Positions 52,828-63,228 of a stretch of 64,000 bases of DNA are shown here, one piece after another. This stretch comes from Antarctobacter heliothermus. Lineage in GTDB: Bacteria; Pseudomonadota; Alphaproteobacteria; Rhodobacterales; Rhodobacteraceae. The stretch is taken from NCBI RefSeq assembly GCF_900188425.1, contig NZ_FZON01000010.1:51195-115194 (forward strand), read 5' to 3'. The notes beneath the pieces were generated by a model. It was given only the letters and a program-made list of their open reading frames with translations, did not search any database and was not told where the DNA came from. Numbering within the stretch: the stretch's first letter is position 1; every line of letters starts with the position of its first letter. The position numbers and the translations under genes were made by a program.

Positions 52828-54426
52828 TCAGCCGATGGCAACGGCCTTTACATCTTCGTCGATGTAGGGCGCGTATTGCTCAAAGTTGTCGGCAAACATC
52901 TGCACCAGCTTTTGCGCCTGCGCGTCATAGGCCGCCTTGTCTTCCCAGGTCTTGCGTGGGTCCAACAGCAATTCCGGCACGCCTTCGACATGCACCGGCA
53001 CCTCAAAGCCAAAGTTCGGGTCCTTGCGGAACTCGGCGTCGGCCAGCTTGCCCTCAAGGGCGGCGTGCAGCAGCGCGCGGGTGGCCTTGATCGGCATGCG
53101 GCTGCCGGTGCCATAGGCACCGCCGGTCCAGCCGGTGTTCACCAGCCAGCAGGTGGCCCCGTGTTTGGCGATCTTGTCACGCAACAGGTTGCCATAGGCC
53201 TCCGGGCGGCGCGGCATGAAGGGGGCGCCGAAACAGGTGCTGAAGGTCGGCTCCGGCTCTGTCACGCCGCGTTCTGTGCCGGCAACCTTGGAGGTGAAGC
53301 CGGACAGAAAGTGGTACATCGCCTGCGCCGGGGTCAGCCGCGCGATCGGGGGCAAAACGCCGAAGGCATCGCAGGTCAGCATGATGATGTTCTTGGGGTG
53401 GCCGCCCAACGCGGTTTTCGACGCGTTGGAGATATAGTGCAGCGGATAGGCGCAGCGCATGTTCGCTGTCAGGCTGTCGTCCTCGAAATCCAGGTCGAAA
53501 GTTTCGGGGTCGAAGACCATGTTCTCGATCACGGTGCCGAATTTCTCGGTCGTGGCGTAGATTTCCGGCTCTGCCTCTGCGGACAGGTTGATAGTTTTGG
53601 CATAACAGCCGCCTTCAAAGTTGAAGGTGCCGCGATCCGACCAGCCATGTTCATCGTCACCGATCAACACGCGCGCGGGATCGGCCGACAGGGTGGTCTT
53701 GCCGGTGCCGGACAAGCCAAAGAAGATGGCGGTGTCGACCGGGTTGCCGGGGGCGTGGTTTGCCGAGCAGTGCATCGCCATGATGCCTTTGCCGGGCAGG
53801 ATGTAGTTCAGCAGGGTAAAGACCGATTTCTTGTTTTCACCGGCGTATTCGGTGTTGCCGATCAGGATCAGCTTTTTGTCAAAGTTCAGCGCGATCACCG
53901 TTTCGGTGCTGCAACCGTGCTTTTCCGGGTCCGCCTTGAAGGTCGGGCAGTTGATGATGGTGAAATCGGCGGTAAAGCTGTCCAGATCTTCCTGGTCGGG
54001 ACGGCGCAGCATGTGGCGCACGAACAGGCTGTGCCAGGCCAGTTCCGTGATCACGCGCACGTCGATGGCATTGGCCGGATCAGCCCCACCGACAAGATCC
54101 TGAACGTAATAGTCCTTGTCGATCATGTGGGTCAGCATGTCGGCGTGCAACCGGTCAAAGGCGTCTGGCGCCATTGGCTGGTTGTTTTCCCACCAGATCG
54201 AGTCCTCGACCGCAGGTGTGCGGACGACAAATTTGTCTTTGGGCGACCGACCCGTGTATTTGCCTGTGGTTACCAGAAAGGCCCCGCCTTTGCCCAGCGT
54301 GCCTTCACCTCGTTTGAGCGCGGCTTCGATCAGCGCGGGCTCCATGAGGTTGTAATAGACATTGCCGAGCCCTTCGATCCCCTGGTCTTCTAGCCGGAAC
54401 TCTGGGTTCACCCGTCCAAATGTCAT
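52828..54426 (-). CDS. pckA: Phosphoenolpyruvate carboxykinase (ATP)
   Basis: The 532-aa protein starts at ATG 54426 with AGGAG; the frame open to 54519 adds a non-family leader. Kinase-1 P-loop [13 protein letters not shown], metal-binding DDEHGW, and [13 protein letters not shown] for substrate. It converts oxaloacetate to phosphoenolpyruvate in gluconeogenesis. It is divergent from chvI, the arrangement seen in rhizobia and relatives, where ChvI affects pckA. Confidence 0.97.
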   Translation of the reverse strand: MTFGRVNPEFRLEDQGIEGLGNVYYNLMEPALIEAALKRGEGTLGKGGAFLVTTGKYTGRSPKDKFVVRTPAVEDSIWWENNQPMAPDAFDRLHADMLTHMIDKDYYVQDLVGGADPANAIDVRVITELAWHSLFVRHMLRRPDQEDLDSFTADFTIINCPTFKADPEKHGCSTETVIALNFDKKLILIGNTEYAGENKKSVFTLLNYILPGKGIMAMHCSANHAPGNPVDTAIFFGLSGTGKTTLSADPARVLIGDDEHGWSDRGTFNFEGGCYAKTINLSAEAEPEIYATTEKFGTVIENMVFDPETFDLDFEDDSLTANMRCAYPLHYISNASKTALGGHPKNIIMLTCDAFGVLPPIARLTPAQAMYHFLSGFTSKVAGTERGVTEPEPTFSTCFGAPFMPRRPEAYGNLLRDKIAKHGATCWLVNTGWTGGAYGTGSRMPIKATRALLHAALEGKLADAEFRKDPNFGFEVPVHVEGVPELLLDPRKTWEDKAAYDAQAQKLVQMFADNFEQYAPYIDEDVKAVAIG

Positions 54427-54765
54427 TTGCCTTGCTCCTGTCGCAGCGCTTTTCGAAAGTTGCTGTAGGGCGCTCCAAAACGCCTGTGCTCGTTCTCTTA
54501 ACACGTCGCTTTTCGACATGAACAGGACGCAAGAGCGCAGTTTGCGCTACCAAGCCCGAGTTTAGCGATACCACGCCGAAGCTTTGCCCGGACCGTCACA
54601 ATGCGACGGAAACGGGTGAGGCTTTTTAGCCATTCCTTTGCGAAATTCGCGTCCGATGAGGTGTGGATGGTTGCCTGATTCGCAGATTGGCATTGCTGTA
54701 AAGCGGAAATTCGCTGATACTGAGAAAAAAATACAGGCAACCAGAGCAGTAACAAGGACAGTGCA
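54427..54765. promoter_or_regulatory. pckA / chvI divergent promoter region
   Basis: 339 bases without a gene. A sigma-70-like pair for chvI is TTGCTG (54693-54698), 17-nt spacer, GATACT (54716-54721). No operator could be assigned with confidence. Confidence 0.4.
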
Positions 54766-55467
54766 ATGTCTAAAATCGCCCTTGTGGACGATGACAGGAA
54801 TATCCTGACGTCCGTATCGATGACCCTTGAGGCAGAGGGGTTTGAGGTGGAAACCTTTAACGACGGTCAGTCGGCGCTTGACGCCTTCAACAAGAAAATG
54901 CCGGACATGGCCGTGTTCGACATCAAGATGCCGCGCATGGATGGCATGGACCTGCTGCAGCGCGTGCGGCAGAAATCCAAGATGCCGGTGATCTTTCTCA
55001 CCTCCAAGGACGATGAGATCGATGAGGTGCTCGGCCTGCGTATGGGCGCCGATGATTATGTGAAAAAGCCGTTTTCTCAGCGCCTGCTGGTGGAACGCAT
55101 CCGCGCGCTGCTGCGCCGCCAAGAGGCGGTTGCCGGTGATGTGGTCGGCGACACCGAAGAGACCAAGCTGATGACCCGCGGCAGCCTGAACATGGATCCG
55201 CTGCGGCACGCGGTGACCTGGAAAGGTCGGGACGTATCGCTGACGGTGACCGAATTCCTGCTGCTTCAGGCGCTCGCGCAGCGCCCCGGCTTTGTCAAAT
55301 CGCGTGATCAGCTGATGGATGTGGCCTATGATGATCAGGTCTATGTCGATGATCGCACCATCGACAGCCACATCAAGCGGTTGCGCAAGAAGATGCGCAC
55401 GGTCGATACAGAATTTTCAGCGATCGAAACGCTTTACGGTATCGGATACCGCTACAACGAAGAGTAG
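54766..55467 (+). CDS. chvI: Response regulator ChvI
   Basis: The 233-aa OmpR/PhoB-type regulator has receiver Asp52 in [11 protein letters not shown], Thr/Lys in FLTSKDD and VKKPF. The C-terminal winged helix has [20 protein letters not shown] and [15 protein letters not shown]. With ChvG it controls envelope, acid stress and carbon-use genes in alphaproteobacteria. Three bases separate it from chvG. Confidence 0.96.
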   Translation: MSKIALVDDDRNILTSVSMTLEAEGFEVETFNDGQSALDAFNKKMPDMAVFDIKMPRMDGMDLLQRVRQKSKMPVIFLTSKDDEIDEVLGLRMGADDYVKKPFSQRLLVERIRALLRRQEAVAGDVVGDTEETKLMTRGSLNMDPLRHAVTWKGRDVSLTVTEFLLLQALAQRPGFVKSRDQLMDVAYDDQVYVDDRTIDSHIKRLRKKMRTVDTEFSAIETLYGIGYRYNEE

Positions 55468-55470
55468 GGG

Positions 55471-57189
55471 ATGGCCCTGGCCGAACAGCTCCCCATGCAG
55501 GACGATCGAAAGGGCGCGCGCCGCGATGCGGACGTCGTGCTGGGTGACGATTGGGTCGCCCCGGACAACATCGTCGAAAAAGAGCTGCGCGACAACCGCG
55601 CGCGGCGGGGCCTGTTCACGCTCAATCGTTCACCGCTGACGCGCAAGATCATCACGTTCAACCTGATTGCGTTGAACGTGCTGGTGGCCGGTATTCTGTG
55701 GCTGAATTCATCCCGCGACACGCTGGCGGTACAGCGTGTGAATGCCTTGCAGGCCGAGGTTGAACTGGTCGCCGATGTGTTCGAGGCGCAACTGCCGCTT
55801 GGCGCGCCGGTCAGCCTTGGCACCGGGGACGGGCTGGACGTGGCGCGCACGGTTGACGGGATCGACCTGCGCGATGGCGTCAAATTGATGGTGTTCGACA
55901 GCGCCAGCTTCCTGGTCGGCGAAACGCAAGGCGCAATGCCTCCCATCATTCCGCCCGCCGAAGAGGAAAAGCCGACGCTGATTTCGGATTTCCTCAACAC
56001 CGTCTGGGATAGTGTCGCGGGAATGTTCACCTATTTTGAGGACACGCCCGATCTGGATCTTGAGGACCGTTTGCGCCGCGCGATCGAGGCGGGCGATCCC
56101 GGGCTGACGCGCGTGGAATCCGGCGGTGGCGATGGCCAGACGCTGTTTTTTGCCTTCAGTCCGATCCGGCAGGGCGATCAGTTGATCGGCACCATTGCGC
56201 TGGTCTCTCCAGCGGCCGAAATAGACGCCGCTGTCAGCGCCGAACGAGAGCGCGTGCTGCAGATGTTTGTCATCGCCACGCTGGTCTCGATTGGCCTCAG
56301 CCTTGTACTGGCCTCGACCATTGCCAACCCGATTTCCGATCTGGCGGATGCCGCAGAGATAGGACGTGATCGCAACCGCAAGGCACGCACTCCGGGCCGT
56401 ATCCGCATCCCGGATCTGACCGCGCGCCCCGATGAGATCGGCCGCCTGTCCGGCGCGCTGCGCGGCATGGTCGGTGCGCTATATGACCGGATCGACGCCA
56501 ACGAACAGTTTGCCGCCGACGTCGCGCATGAGATCAAGAACCCGCTGGCCAGCCTGCGCTCTGCCGTGGGCAGCCTGCGCATGGTCAAGAAAGAAGAACA
56601 CCGGACCAAGTTGTTGGACGTGATCGAACACGATGTCCGCAGGCTTGACCGTCTGGTCAGCGATATTTCCAACGCGTCGCGGCTGGACAGCGAATTGGTC
56701 AAAGAAGAAGAGCAGGAGTTCAACCTGCTGGAAATGCTGGGCAATCTGGTAGAGTTTCTTGGTCAGGATGCACGTCAGAAGGGCATTGAGTTTATTTCCG
56801 ACCTGCCCAAAAAGCCGGTCACGATCACCGGGCTGGAACCGCGCGTGGCACAGGTTTTTGTCAACTTGATCACCAATGCGATCAGCTTTTGCGAAGATGG
56901 CGATGCCATCCGCGTGTGGGCCCGGCGTCGCGACAACCGTGTGCTGGTGGTGGTTGAGGACACTGGCCCCGGCATCCCCGAAGACGCGCTGCAAAAGATC
57001 TTCAAACGCTTCTACACGTCGCGCCCCCAGCAGGACTTTGGCAACAACTCCGGCCTGGGTCTTGCCATCTCCAAGCAGATCATCGAGGCGCATGGCGGTG
57101 TGATCTGGGCTGAAAACATCCGCCCGACAGAGGCGGATGTCACGTCGGAACCGCTGGGCGCGCGATTCGTCGTCGGCTTGCCGGTCTGA
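55471..57189 (+). CDS. chvG: Sensor histidine kinase ChvG
   Basis: The 572-aa protein has an N-terminal cytoplasmic region, TM1 about 66-86, a periplasmic sensor domain with an acidic Pro-rich stretch (about 150-170), TM2 about 265-285, then HAMP, phosphoacceptor His353 in DVAHEIKNPLASL, N-box NLITNAISF, G1 DTGPGIPEDAL and G2 GLGLAISKQI. It phosphorylates ChvI; in relatives it responds to acid and to the periplasmic inhibitor ExoR. No exoR is seen in this window. Confidence 0.96.
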   Translation: MALAEQLPMQDDRKGARRDADVVLGDDWVAPDNIVEKELRDNRARRGLFTLNRSPLTRKIITFNLIALNVLVAGILWLNSSRDTLAVQRVNALQAEVELVADVFEAQLPLGAPVSLGTGDGLDVARTVDGIDLRDGVKLMVFDSASFLVGETQGAMPPIIPPAEEEKPTLISDFLNTVWDSVAGMFTYFEDTPDLDLEDRLRRAIEAGDPGLTRVESGGGDGQTLFFAFSPIRQGDQLIGTIALVSPAAEIDAAVSAERERVLQMFVIATLVSIGLSLVLASTIANPISDLADAAEIGRDRNRKARTPGRIRIPDLTARPDEIGRLSGALRGMVGALYDRIDANEQFAADVAHEIKNPLASLRSAVGSLRMVKKEEHRTKLLDVIEHDVRRLDRLVSDISNASRLDSELVKEEEQEFNLLEMLGNLVEFLGQDARQKGIEFISDLPKKPVTITGLEPRVAQVFVNLITNAISFCEDGDAIRVWARRRDNRVLVVVEDTGPGIPEDALQKIFKRFYTSRPQQDFGNNSGLGLAISKQIIEAHGGVIWAENIRPTEADVTSEPLGARFVVGLPV

Positions 57190-57198
57190 CCGCCGACC

Positions 57199-57615
57199 AT
57201 GCGTGAGATTGTGCATGCCACCTCGGTTTCGGTGGCGGGCCGGGGGCTGTTGATACGCGGCGCCTCTGGACGCGGAAAATCCGGTCTTGCGCTTGAAATG
57301 ATGGTACGCGGTGCGACACTGATTGCCGACGACAGGACCATTGTCACCCGAGAGGGGCCTGCGCTGGTCCTGTCCGTTCCACAGCCCCTGCGCGGAATGA
57401 TCGAAGCACGCCGAATCGGCTTGTTGCAGGCCAGCTGTGTTGACCACGTCCCGCTGATCGCCGTGGTTGATCTGGATGTGGCCGAAACGCATCGCCTGCC
57501 GCCTATCCGCGCGACCCGTGTGCTGGGCGTCGAAGTGCCATTGCTTCACAATTCCGCGTCTGAGTATTTCGCTGCAGGACTTGTTCATTATCTAACAGCC
57601 GGAAGGCGAGACTAG
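57199..57615 (+). CDS. hprK: Truncated alphaproteobacterial HPr kinase/phosphorylase
   Basis: The 138-aa protein consists only of the C-terminal kinase domain: P-loop GASGRGKSGLAL (21-32), the second motif DDRTIV and GMIEARRIGLL, where most relatives have a Gly after the Arg. The N-terminal half of Firmicute HprK is absent, as is normal in alphaproteobacteria. It would phosphorylate HPr (59256 end) on Ser49, linking metabolism to the PTS-like cascade. Confidence 0.92.
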   Translation: MREIVHATSVSVAGRGLLIRGASGRGKSGLALEMMVRGATLIADDRTIVTREGPALVLSVPQPLRGMIEARRIGLLQASCVDHVPLIAVVDLDVAETHRLPPIRATRVLGVEVPLLHNSASEYFAAGLVHYLTAGRRD

Positions 57616-57617
57616 AG

Positions 57618-58547
57618 ATGGATCAAATGGAACCGGCCAGCGCCCGCATCGTATTTGTCACTGGCCCGTCTGGCGCCGGGCGGTCGAGTGCGATCAACGT
57701 GTTGGAGGATCTTGGGTTCGAAAGCATCGACAATATCCCGCTCAGCCTGATTCCCCGTCTTGTTGAGGGCGACAGCCCGCTGGCGCGCCCTCTGGCGCTG
57801 GGCATCGATGTGCGCAACCGGGATTTCAGCGCCGAAGGACTGCTGCAACTGCGCGACACGCTGGCAGAGCATCTGGGAGCGGCGGTGGATCTGTTGTACC
57901 TCGACTGTTCGAATGAGGTGTTGGTGCGGCGCTATTCCGAGACCCGTCGCCGCCACCCGCTGGCCCCGGACGAAACCCCGCAGGACGGGGTGTTTCGGGA
58001 AAAGGTTCTGTTGTCCGATGTCAGTGCGCGCGCCGATATCCTGATCGACACATCTGAACTGACGGTGCACGATTTGCGGGCGGAAATGGCAGGCTGGTTC
58101 GGCGAGATCACCAGTCAGGGCATGGCCGTGTCCGTCCAGAGCTTTTCCTACAAACGCGGGTTGCCGCAAGGGCTGGACGTGGTCATCGACTGCCGATTTT
58201 TGCGCAATCCCCATTGGGAAAAAGACCTGCGCGATTTTACCGGGCTAGACCCGGAAGTGGCCGGGTTTGTCGCCGCCGACCCGCGCTATGATGAGTTTCT
58301 TGACCGCGCGACAGGGCTGATCCTGCTCATGCTGCCCGCCTGCGTGGCCGAGGGCAAAGCGCATTTTGCCATCGGCTTTGGCTGTACCGGCGGTAAACAC
58401 CGGTCCGTTGCGGTTACGGAAAACGTGGCTGCGGCCCTTGCACGGGAAGGCTGGCGAGTGTCAATTAGGCACCGCGAGCTGGAACGACGGGGTGCCGCGT
58501 CTGTTTCCGACCGCGAGACTGGCGTGAGTGGAGTGAAAACGGGGTGA
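57618..58547 (+). CDS. rapZ: RNase adapter protein RapZ
   Basis: The 309-aa P-loop protein has FVTGPSGAGRSSAINVLE, the family segment LGFESIDNIPLSLIP and the C-terminal FGCTGGKHRSVAVTE. In E. coli RapZ guides RNase E to small RNAs; in alphaproteobacteria its role is less clear. Two bases after hprK; its stop overlaps the next start as GTGA. Confidence 0.95.
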   Translation: MDQMEPASARIVFVTGPSGAGRSSAINVLEDLGFESIDNIPLSLIPRLVEGDSPLARPLALGIDVRNRDFSAEGLLQLRDTLAEHLGAAVDLLYLDCSNEVLVRRYSETRRRHPLAPDETPQDGVFREKVLLSDVSARADILIDTSELTVHDLRAEMAGWFGEITSQGMAVSVQSFSYKRGLPQGLDVVIDCRFLRNPHWEKDLRDFTGLDPEVAGFVAADPRYDEFLDRATGLILLMLPACVAEGKAHFAIGFGCTGGKHRSVAVTENVAAALAREGWRVSIRHRELERRGAASVSDRETGVSGVKTG

Positions 58548-58942
58548 TCGGCATCGTAATCGTCGCGCATGGTGGTCTGGCACGCGAATATCTCGCGGCG
58601 GTGGAGCATGTTGTCGGCGAACAACCCGCCATGTTGGCCATCTCGATCGAGGCGGATGCCGACCGGGTTGCCAAGCAGGCCGAGATTCGGGCGGCCGCCG
58701 ACGCGGTGGACAGCGGTGGCGGCGTGGTGATCGTAACGGACATGTTCGGCGGTTCACCGTCCAATCTGTCGCTTGATGCCTGCCGCCCAGACAACCGCCG
58801 CATCCTGTACGGCGCGAACCTGCCGTTGCTCATCAAACTCACCAAAAGCCGTCACCTCAAGGTCCCCGAGGCGGTGCGCAATGCGCTTGAAGCAGGGCGG
58901 AAGTATATTGACAGCCAGAACATTCCGGCTGATCCCACCTGA
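58544..58942 (+). CDS. PTS EIIA-Man-type regulatory protein
   Basis: The 132-aa protein starts at GTG 58544 in a 4-nt overlap. The phosphoacceptor His9 is in IVIVAHGGLA, and the DMFGGSPSNLS loop is typical of EIIA of the mannose family. No EIIB, EIIC or EIID genes follow, so it is regulatory rather than for sugar transport. It takes phosphate from HPr. Confidence 0.93.
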   Translation: MIGIVIVAHGGLAREYLAAVEHVVGEQPAMLAISIEADADRVAKQAEIRAAADAVDSGGGVVIVTDMFGGSPSNLSLDACRPDNRRILYGANLPLLIKLTKSRHLKVPEAVRNALEAGRKYIDSQNIPADPT

Positions 58943-58977
58943 ACAGTATTGATCTGCCACGAGAAAGCCTGATCCAC

Positions 58978-59256
58978 ATGTCCACATCCGTCAACCGCGC
59001 GTTGAAGATCGTCAACGAGAAGGGGCTACATGCCCGCGCTTCGGCCAAACTGGTCGAGGTGGTGGAAGGATTTGACGCAACGGCAGAGGTGGTCCGCGAC
59101 GGGATGTCCGCCAGCGGAGACAGCATCATGGGGCTTTTGATGTTGGCAGCCGCCAAAGGAAGCACTATTGAAGTCCAAACCTCGGGTCCGGACGCCGAGG
59201 CGCTGGCCGATGCGGTCGAGGCCTTGGTGGCGGATCGCTTCGGGGAGGACTGTTAG
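58978..59256 (+). CDS. ptsH: Phosphocarrier protein HPr (NPr type)
   Basis: The 92-aa protein has phosphoacceptor His18 in KGLHARASAK and regulatory Ser49 in GDSIMGLLML, the target of HprK. It moves phosphate from EI (not in the window) to EIIA. The hprK-rapZ-EIIA-HPr order is the usual regulatory PTS unit of alphaproteobacteria. Confidence 0.95.
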   Translation: MSTSVNRALKIVNEKGLHARASAKLVEVVEGFDATAEVVRDGMSASGDSIMGLLMLAAAKGSTIEVQTSGPDAEALADAVEALVADRFGEDC

Positions 59257-59301
59257 TCCCGGCTCCGGGACTGACGTATAGAACGGGACTGAAGCAGGCG
59301 C

Positions 59302-60180
59302 ATGGTCGAAAGCACCCAAGCGACATCCCTCAGGCGTCGAGGCGGGGCCAAGAATCCCGCGCCTTATGACAAACGCCAGGTCAGCTACGCCAACACCTTC
59401 ACGAATCCGTGGAAGGCGACCGCTATTCGTACGCTTGAGTGGCTGACAGGCAAGATCCCGATGCTGCGCATGGTGCGCCGGTTCGAACGGATGGGCCCGG
59501 TTGAGGGGCAAGCGTTCTGGAGCCAGGCGCTGGGCATCATGGGGATCGAGCTGAAGACCCCCGCAGAACAGATCGCCCGCATCCCCAAGGACGGCCCGGT
59601 GATCGTCGTGGCCAACCATCCGCACGGGTTGGTGGACGGGATGATCCTGGCGGAACTGATCGGTCGGGTGCGGACGGATTACCGAATCCTGACGCGGTCG
59701 TTGCTGACAGGCGTGAAAGAGATCGAACCTTTCATGATCCCGGTCCCCTTCCCGCATGAGGAAGACGCCCGCGAACAAAGCCTTGAGATGCGCGCTCATG
59801 CGATGGACCACCTCAAGGGCGGCGGCGTGATTGTGCTGTTTCCGTCCGGTGTCGTGGCCTCATCCGAAACCTGGTGGGGCACGGCGGTCGAGGCTGGATG
59901 GAACCCGTTCACCGCGAAGATGGTCCAACGCTCGGGCGCGACTGTCGTACCTATCTATTTCCCGGGCCAGAACAGCCGTGTCTACCAGATCGCCAACCAG
60001 GTCTCGGCGACAATCCGGCAAGGTCTATTGATCCATGAGGTCGTGCATGCCTGCCGACGCCCGCAAAAGCCGGTTGTTGGCGAGCCGATCACGCCCGAAA
60101 CGATCAAGGCGTTTGAGGGTGGCCAACGCGAGTTCGTGTCGTGGCTGCGCCAAAAAACGCTGGATCTGCGCGAAACCTGA
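59302..60180 (+). CDS. PlsC-like lysophospholipid acyltransferase
   Basis: The 292-aa protein has the acyltransferase site VVANHPHGLVDGMILAELI (NHPxGxxDG type), then VIVLFPSGVVASSETWWG and ATVVPIYFPGQNS. It probably acylates a lysophospholipid or ornithine-type lipid; the haemolysin-like NHPxG subfamily includes ornithine-lipid synthases. It lies 45 nt after HPr and may be co-transcribed. The next 190 bases have no gene. Confidence 0.87.
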   Translation: MVESTQATSLRRRGGAKNPAPYDKRQVSYANTFTNPWKATAIRTLEWLTGKIPMLRMVRRFERMGPVEGQAFWSQALGIMGIELKTPAEQIARIPKDGPVIVVANHPHGLVDGMILAELIGRVRTDYRILTRSLLTGVKEIEPFMIPVPFPHEEDAREQSLEMRAHAMDHLKGGGVIVLFPSGVVASSETWWGTAVEAGWNPFTAKMVQRSGATVVPIYFPGQNSRVYQIANQVSATIRQGLLIHEVVHACRRPQKPVVGEPITPETIKAFEGGQREFVSWLRQKTLDLRET

Positions 60181-60372
60181 CGATCTTTGCCGGACTATGA
60201 GGCATCCCCCAACTTGGGGGGCCACGGCTCACTTCCACCATGTCCTGACCCATCGCTGTGACGTGGAAACGCCGGGGTCCGTGGGTGCACCCCGGCTACA
60301 CCAACGCAGCGTGATCGTCGATTGCCGCAATCCGCAGGATGTGGACGCACAATTGCTGTGGGCACATGGGCC

Positions 60373-61248
60373 TCAGCGTGTCGGGACCGGAACCTCTCCG
60401 CGATAGTCGTAGAACCCGCGTTTGGTCTTGCGCCCAAGCCAACCGGCCTCGACGTATTTTGTCAGCAGCGGGCAGGGGCGGTACTTGGTATCTGCCAGTC
60501 CGTCGTGCAGCACGTTCATGATCGCCAGGCAGGTGTCGAGCCCGATGAAATCGGCCAGTTCCAGCGGCCCCATCGGGTGGTTGGCGCCCAGTTTCAGCGC
60601 CATGTCGATGGAGTTCACGTTCCCCACGCCCTCATAGAGCGTATAGCAGGCCTCATTGATCATCGGGATCAGCACGCGGTTGACGATAAAGGCCGGGAAA
60701 TCCTCCGCCGAGGCGGCAGTTTTGTCCAGATTTTGAACGACCTTCAGGCAGGCGTCATAGGTTTCCTTGTCGGTGGCGATGCCGCGGATCAGTTCGACCA
60801 GTTTCATCACCGGCACCGGGTTCATGAAATGGAACCCCATGAACTTCTCCGGCCGGTCCGTGCGGGATGCCAGCCTGGTGATAGAGATCGACGATGTGTT
60901 CGAGGTCAGGATGGTTTCAGGCTTCAGCTCTGGCACCAGCGCGGCAAAGATCTTGTCCTTGACCTCTTCGCGCTCCGTCGCGGCCTCGATCACCAGATCG
61001 GTCTGGGCGATTTCCGGCAGATCCATGGTGGTGCGAATGCGGGCCAGAGTCGAATCGCGTTCCTCTGCGGTGATCTTTTCGCGGCTGACCTGACGGTCAA
61101 GGTTCATGCGGATCGTGGCAACGGCCTTGTCCAGCGATTCCTGGCTGATGTCGTTCAGGCGCACCTCATAGCCCGCCTGCGCCATCACATGGGCGATTCC
61201 ATTGCCCATCTGCCCTGCGCCAACGATACCAACCGACTTGATTTCCAT
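60373..61248 (-). CDS. 3-hydroxybutyryl-CoA dehydrogenase
   Basis: The 291-aa protein starts at ATG 61248. NAD-binding VGIVGAGQMGNGIAHVMAQ at the N-terminus; catalytic His in MGFHFMNPVPVMKLVELI; C-terminal FIGLDTCLAIMNVLH and the ending KTKRGFYDY. It oxidises 3-hydroxybutyryl-CoA to acetoacetyl-CoA, or the reverse, in fatty acid or polyhydroxybutyrate metabolism. Family length is 280-295. Confidence 0.95.
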   Translation of the reverse strand: MEIKSVGIVGAGQMGNGIAHVMAQAGYEVRLNDISQESLDKAVATIRMNLDRQVSREKITAEERDSTLARIRTTMDLPEIAQTDLVIEAATEREEVKDKIFAALVPELKPETILTSNTSSISITRLASRTDRPEKFMGFHFMNPVPVMKLVELIRGIATDKETYDACLKVVQNLDKTAASAEDFPAFIVNRVLIPMINEACYTLYEGVGNVNSIDMALKLGANHPMGPLELADFIGLDTCLAIMNVLHDGLADTKYRPCPLLTKYVEAGWLGRKTKRGFYDYRGEVPVPTR

Positions 61249-61395
61249 GGGCCGCCCCTTTTTTGCCAGCGCCACCATGACCCGCCTTGGGCAGGGCTGC
61301 AAGAGCAGCGGATTCTCCTCTCATTGTCACTTTAGGGAAATGGCAAGAGCTTTGCGCGATTCTCACTGTCGGGTGAGATAAATGAGGTGGGCATT

Positions 61396-62226
61396 ATGTC
61401 TGTACATGGTGGGGGCCACGGGTCCCTGGAATATTATCCGTGCCGATATGGCAATTCACGCGTTCTGTTTCGCGGTCCGCGACGGCAACTGGATGGCCCA
61501 TATGTGGCGTTCCTTGGCGGAACTGAGACGTATGGCCGTTTTGTCGAACAGCCGTTTCCAGAGTTGCTGGAAACTCGGGTCAAACTACCCTGCGCGAATT
61601 TCGGTGTGGTTAACGCAGGCGTGGATCTCTATCTGAATGATCCCTCGGTGATGGATTTGATTGCTGGCGCGGATGCCAAGGTTGTTCAGATCATGGGGGC
61701 GCAAAACCTGTCGAATCGGTTCTATTCGGTGCATCCGCGCCGAAACGACCGTTTCCTGCGGGCCTCTGACCGGCTGATGGCGCTATATCCAGAGATTGAT
61801 TTCACGGAATTTCACTTTGTCCGGCACATGTTGGGGCGGCTTTCCGAGGTGTCCAGTGATCGCTATGCCGAGGTGTTGGCAGAGTTGCGGATGGCATGGA
61901 CCGCGCGAATGAAAAGTTTGCTGACGCAGTTGCGGGGCGACATCGTCCTGCTGTGGTTCGCCGACCATCCTGTGCCGGTCGAAACTCCAGCGACGCTGGA
62001 GGGGGATCCATTGTTCGTGAACCGCGACATGGTCGAAACTTTGCGTCCCCGGGTGAGTCAGGTGATAGAGGTCGTGGCCTCGGACGCGGCGCGTATCGAA
62101 GGGACGCGCGGTATGGTTTTCAGCGACTTCGAGGCATGCGCGGCCGAGGAATTGATGGGGCCGCTGGCGCATCAAGAGGTCAGCGCGGCCCTGGCCGAGG
62201 TGCTGTCCCGGATGACTGACTGCTGA
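61396..62226 (+). CDS. DUF6473-like protein
   Basis: The 276-aa protein starts at ATG 61396 (GAGGTGG upstream; GTG 61387 also possible). It has GSLEYYPCRYGNSRVLFRGP, YVAFLGGTETYGRF, FGVVNAGVDLYL, VVQIMGAQNLSNRFYSVHPR and LWFADHPVP, resembling the DUF6473 family of Rhodobacteraceae. The GGTE and G-x-N blocks recall SGNH-like hydrolases, but the catalytic set is not clear. Function unknown. Confidence 0.75.
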   Translation: MSVHGGGHGSLEYYPCRYGNSRVLFRGPRRQLDGPYVAFLGGTETYGRFVEQPFPELLETRVKLPCANFGVVNAGVDLYLNDPSVMDLIAGADAKVVQIMGAQNLSNRFYSVHPRRNDRFLRASDRLMALYPEIDFTEFHFVRHMLGRLSEVSSDRYAEVLAELRMAWTARMKSLLTQLRGDIVLLWFADHPVPVETPATLEGDPLFVNRDMVETLRPRVSQVIEVVASDAARIEGTRGMVFSDFEACAAEELMGPLAHQEVSAALAEVLSRMTDC

Positions 62227-62235
62227 TCCAAATGC

Positions 62236-62262
62236 AAAGGCCCGCCGATGCGGCGGGCCTTT
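62236..62262. terminator. Bidirectional terminator between DUF6473 gene and etfA
   Basis: AAAGGCCCGCC, loop GATGC, GGCGGGCCTTT: a strong symmetrical hairpin serving the two convergent genes. Confidence 0.85.
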
Positions 62263-62301
62263 GACACGTCATAAAAGCGGCGGCGGTATCCGCCGGACCG
62301 T

Positions 62302-63228
62302 TTACAGCTTTTCGGTCAGTTCCGGCACGGCCTGGAACAGGTCCGCGACAAGGCCGTAGTCGGCGACCTGAAAGATCGGAGCCTCTTCGTCCTTGTTTAT
62401 TGCAACGATGACCTTGCTGTCCTTCATGCCGGCCAGGTGCTGGATCGCACCCGAAATGCCGACCGCGACATACAGATCGGGGGCCACAACCTTGCCGGTT
62501 TGACCAACCTGCCAGTCATTCGGCGCAAATCCCGAATCGACCGCCGCACGTGACGCGCCAACGGCCGCGCCCAGTTTGTCGGCCAGTTTCTCGATCAGGG
62601 CGAAATCGTCCTGGCTGCCGACACCGCGCCCGCCGGACACAACGATGCCCGCTGAGGTCAGCTCGGGGCGGTCGCTGGCCGCGACTTTGTCCTCGACCCA
62701 TTCGGACAGGGCGGGGTTTTCGCCGGTGGCGATGTCCTCGACCGCAGCAGAGCCGCCAGTGGGGGCCGCGTCAAAGGTCGAGGTGCGGAAGGTGATGACC
62801 TTTTTCGCGTCCTTCGATTTCACGGTCTGGATGGCGTTGCCGGCGTAGATCGGGCGTTCGAACGTGTCGGCGTCCACCACAGCGGTCACATCGGTCAACA
62901 CCATGACGTCCAACAGCGCGGCGACGCGCGGCAGGATGTTCTTGGCGTCGGTGGTCGCGGGGGCGACGATGTGGCTGTAATCCCCCGCCAGCGACGCGAT
63001 CAGCGCAGAGACAGGCTCTGCCAGACGGTGACCGTACAGGTCATCCTCGGCCAGCAGTACCTTTGACACGCCCTCGATGGTGGCGGCCTCGGCGGCGGCA
63101 TCCTTGGCCGACGCACCCGCAGCCAGCACGGTCACCTCGCCCAGCGCCTGCGCAGCGGCGACGGTCTTGGCGGTGGCATCCATTGCCAGCGCGCCGTCAG
63201 TAATTTCGGCAATCAGCAGAACGGCCAT
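62302..63228 (-). CDS. etfA: Electron transfer flavoprotein alpha subunit
   Basis: The 308-aa protein has [20 protein letters not shown] and the FAD-binding C-terminus [20 protein letters not shown] with [20 protein letters not shown]. With EtfB it carries electrons from acyl-CoA dehydrogenases to ETF:quinone oxidoreductase. The ATG shares a base with the etfB stop. Confidence 0.97.
   Translation of the reverse strand: MAVLLIAEITDGALAMDATAKTVAAAQALGEVTVLAAGASAKDAAAEAATIEGVSKVLLAEDDLYGHRLAEPVSALIASLAGDYSHIVAPATTDAKNILPRVAALLDVMVLTDVTAVVDADTFERPIYAGNAIQTVKSKDAKKVITFRTSTFDAAPTGGSAAVEDIATGENPALSEWVEDKVAASDRPELTSAGIVVSGGRGVGSQDDFALIEKLADKLGAAVGASRAAVDSGFAPNDWQVGQTGKVVAPDLYVAVGISGAIQHLAGMKDSKVIVAINKDEEAPIFQVADYGLVADLFQAVPELTEKL

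Noticed and set aside
52807..54393. 528-codon plus-strand frame
   Set aside because: Antisense to pckA; repetitive His/Gly/Gln composition typical of high-GC shadow frames.
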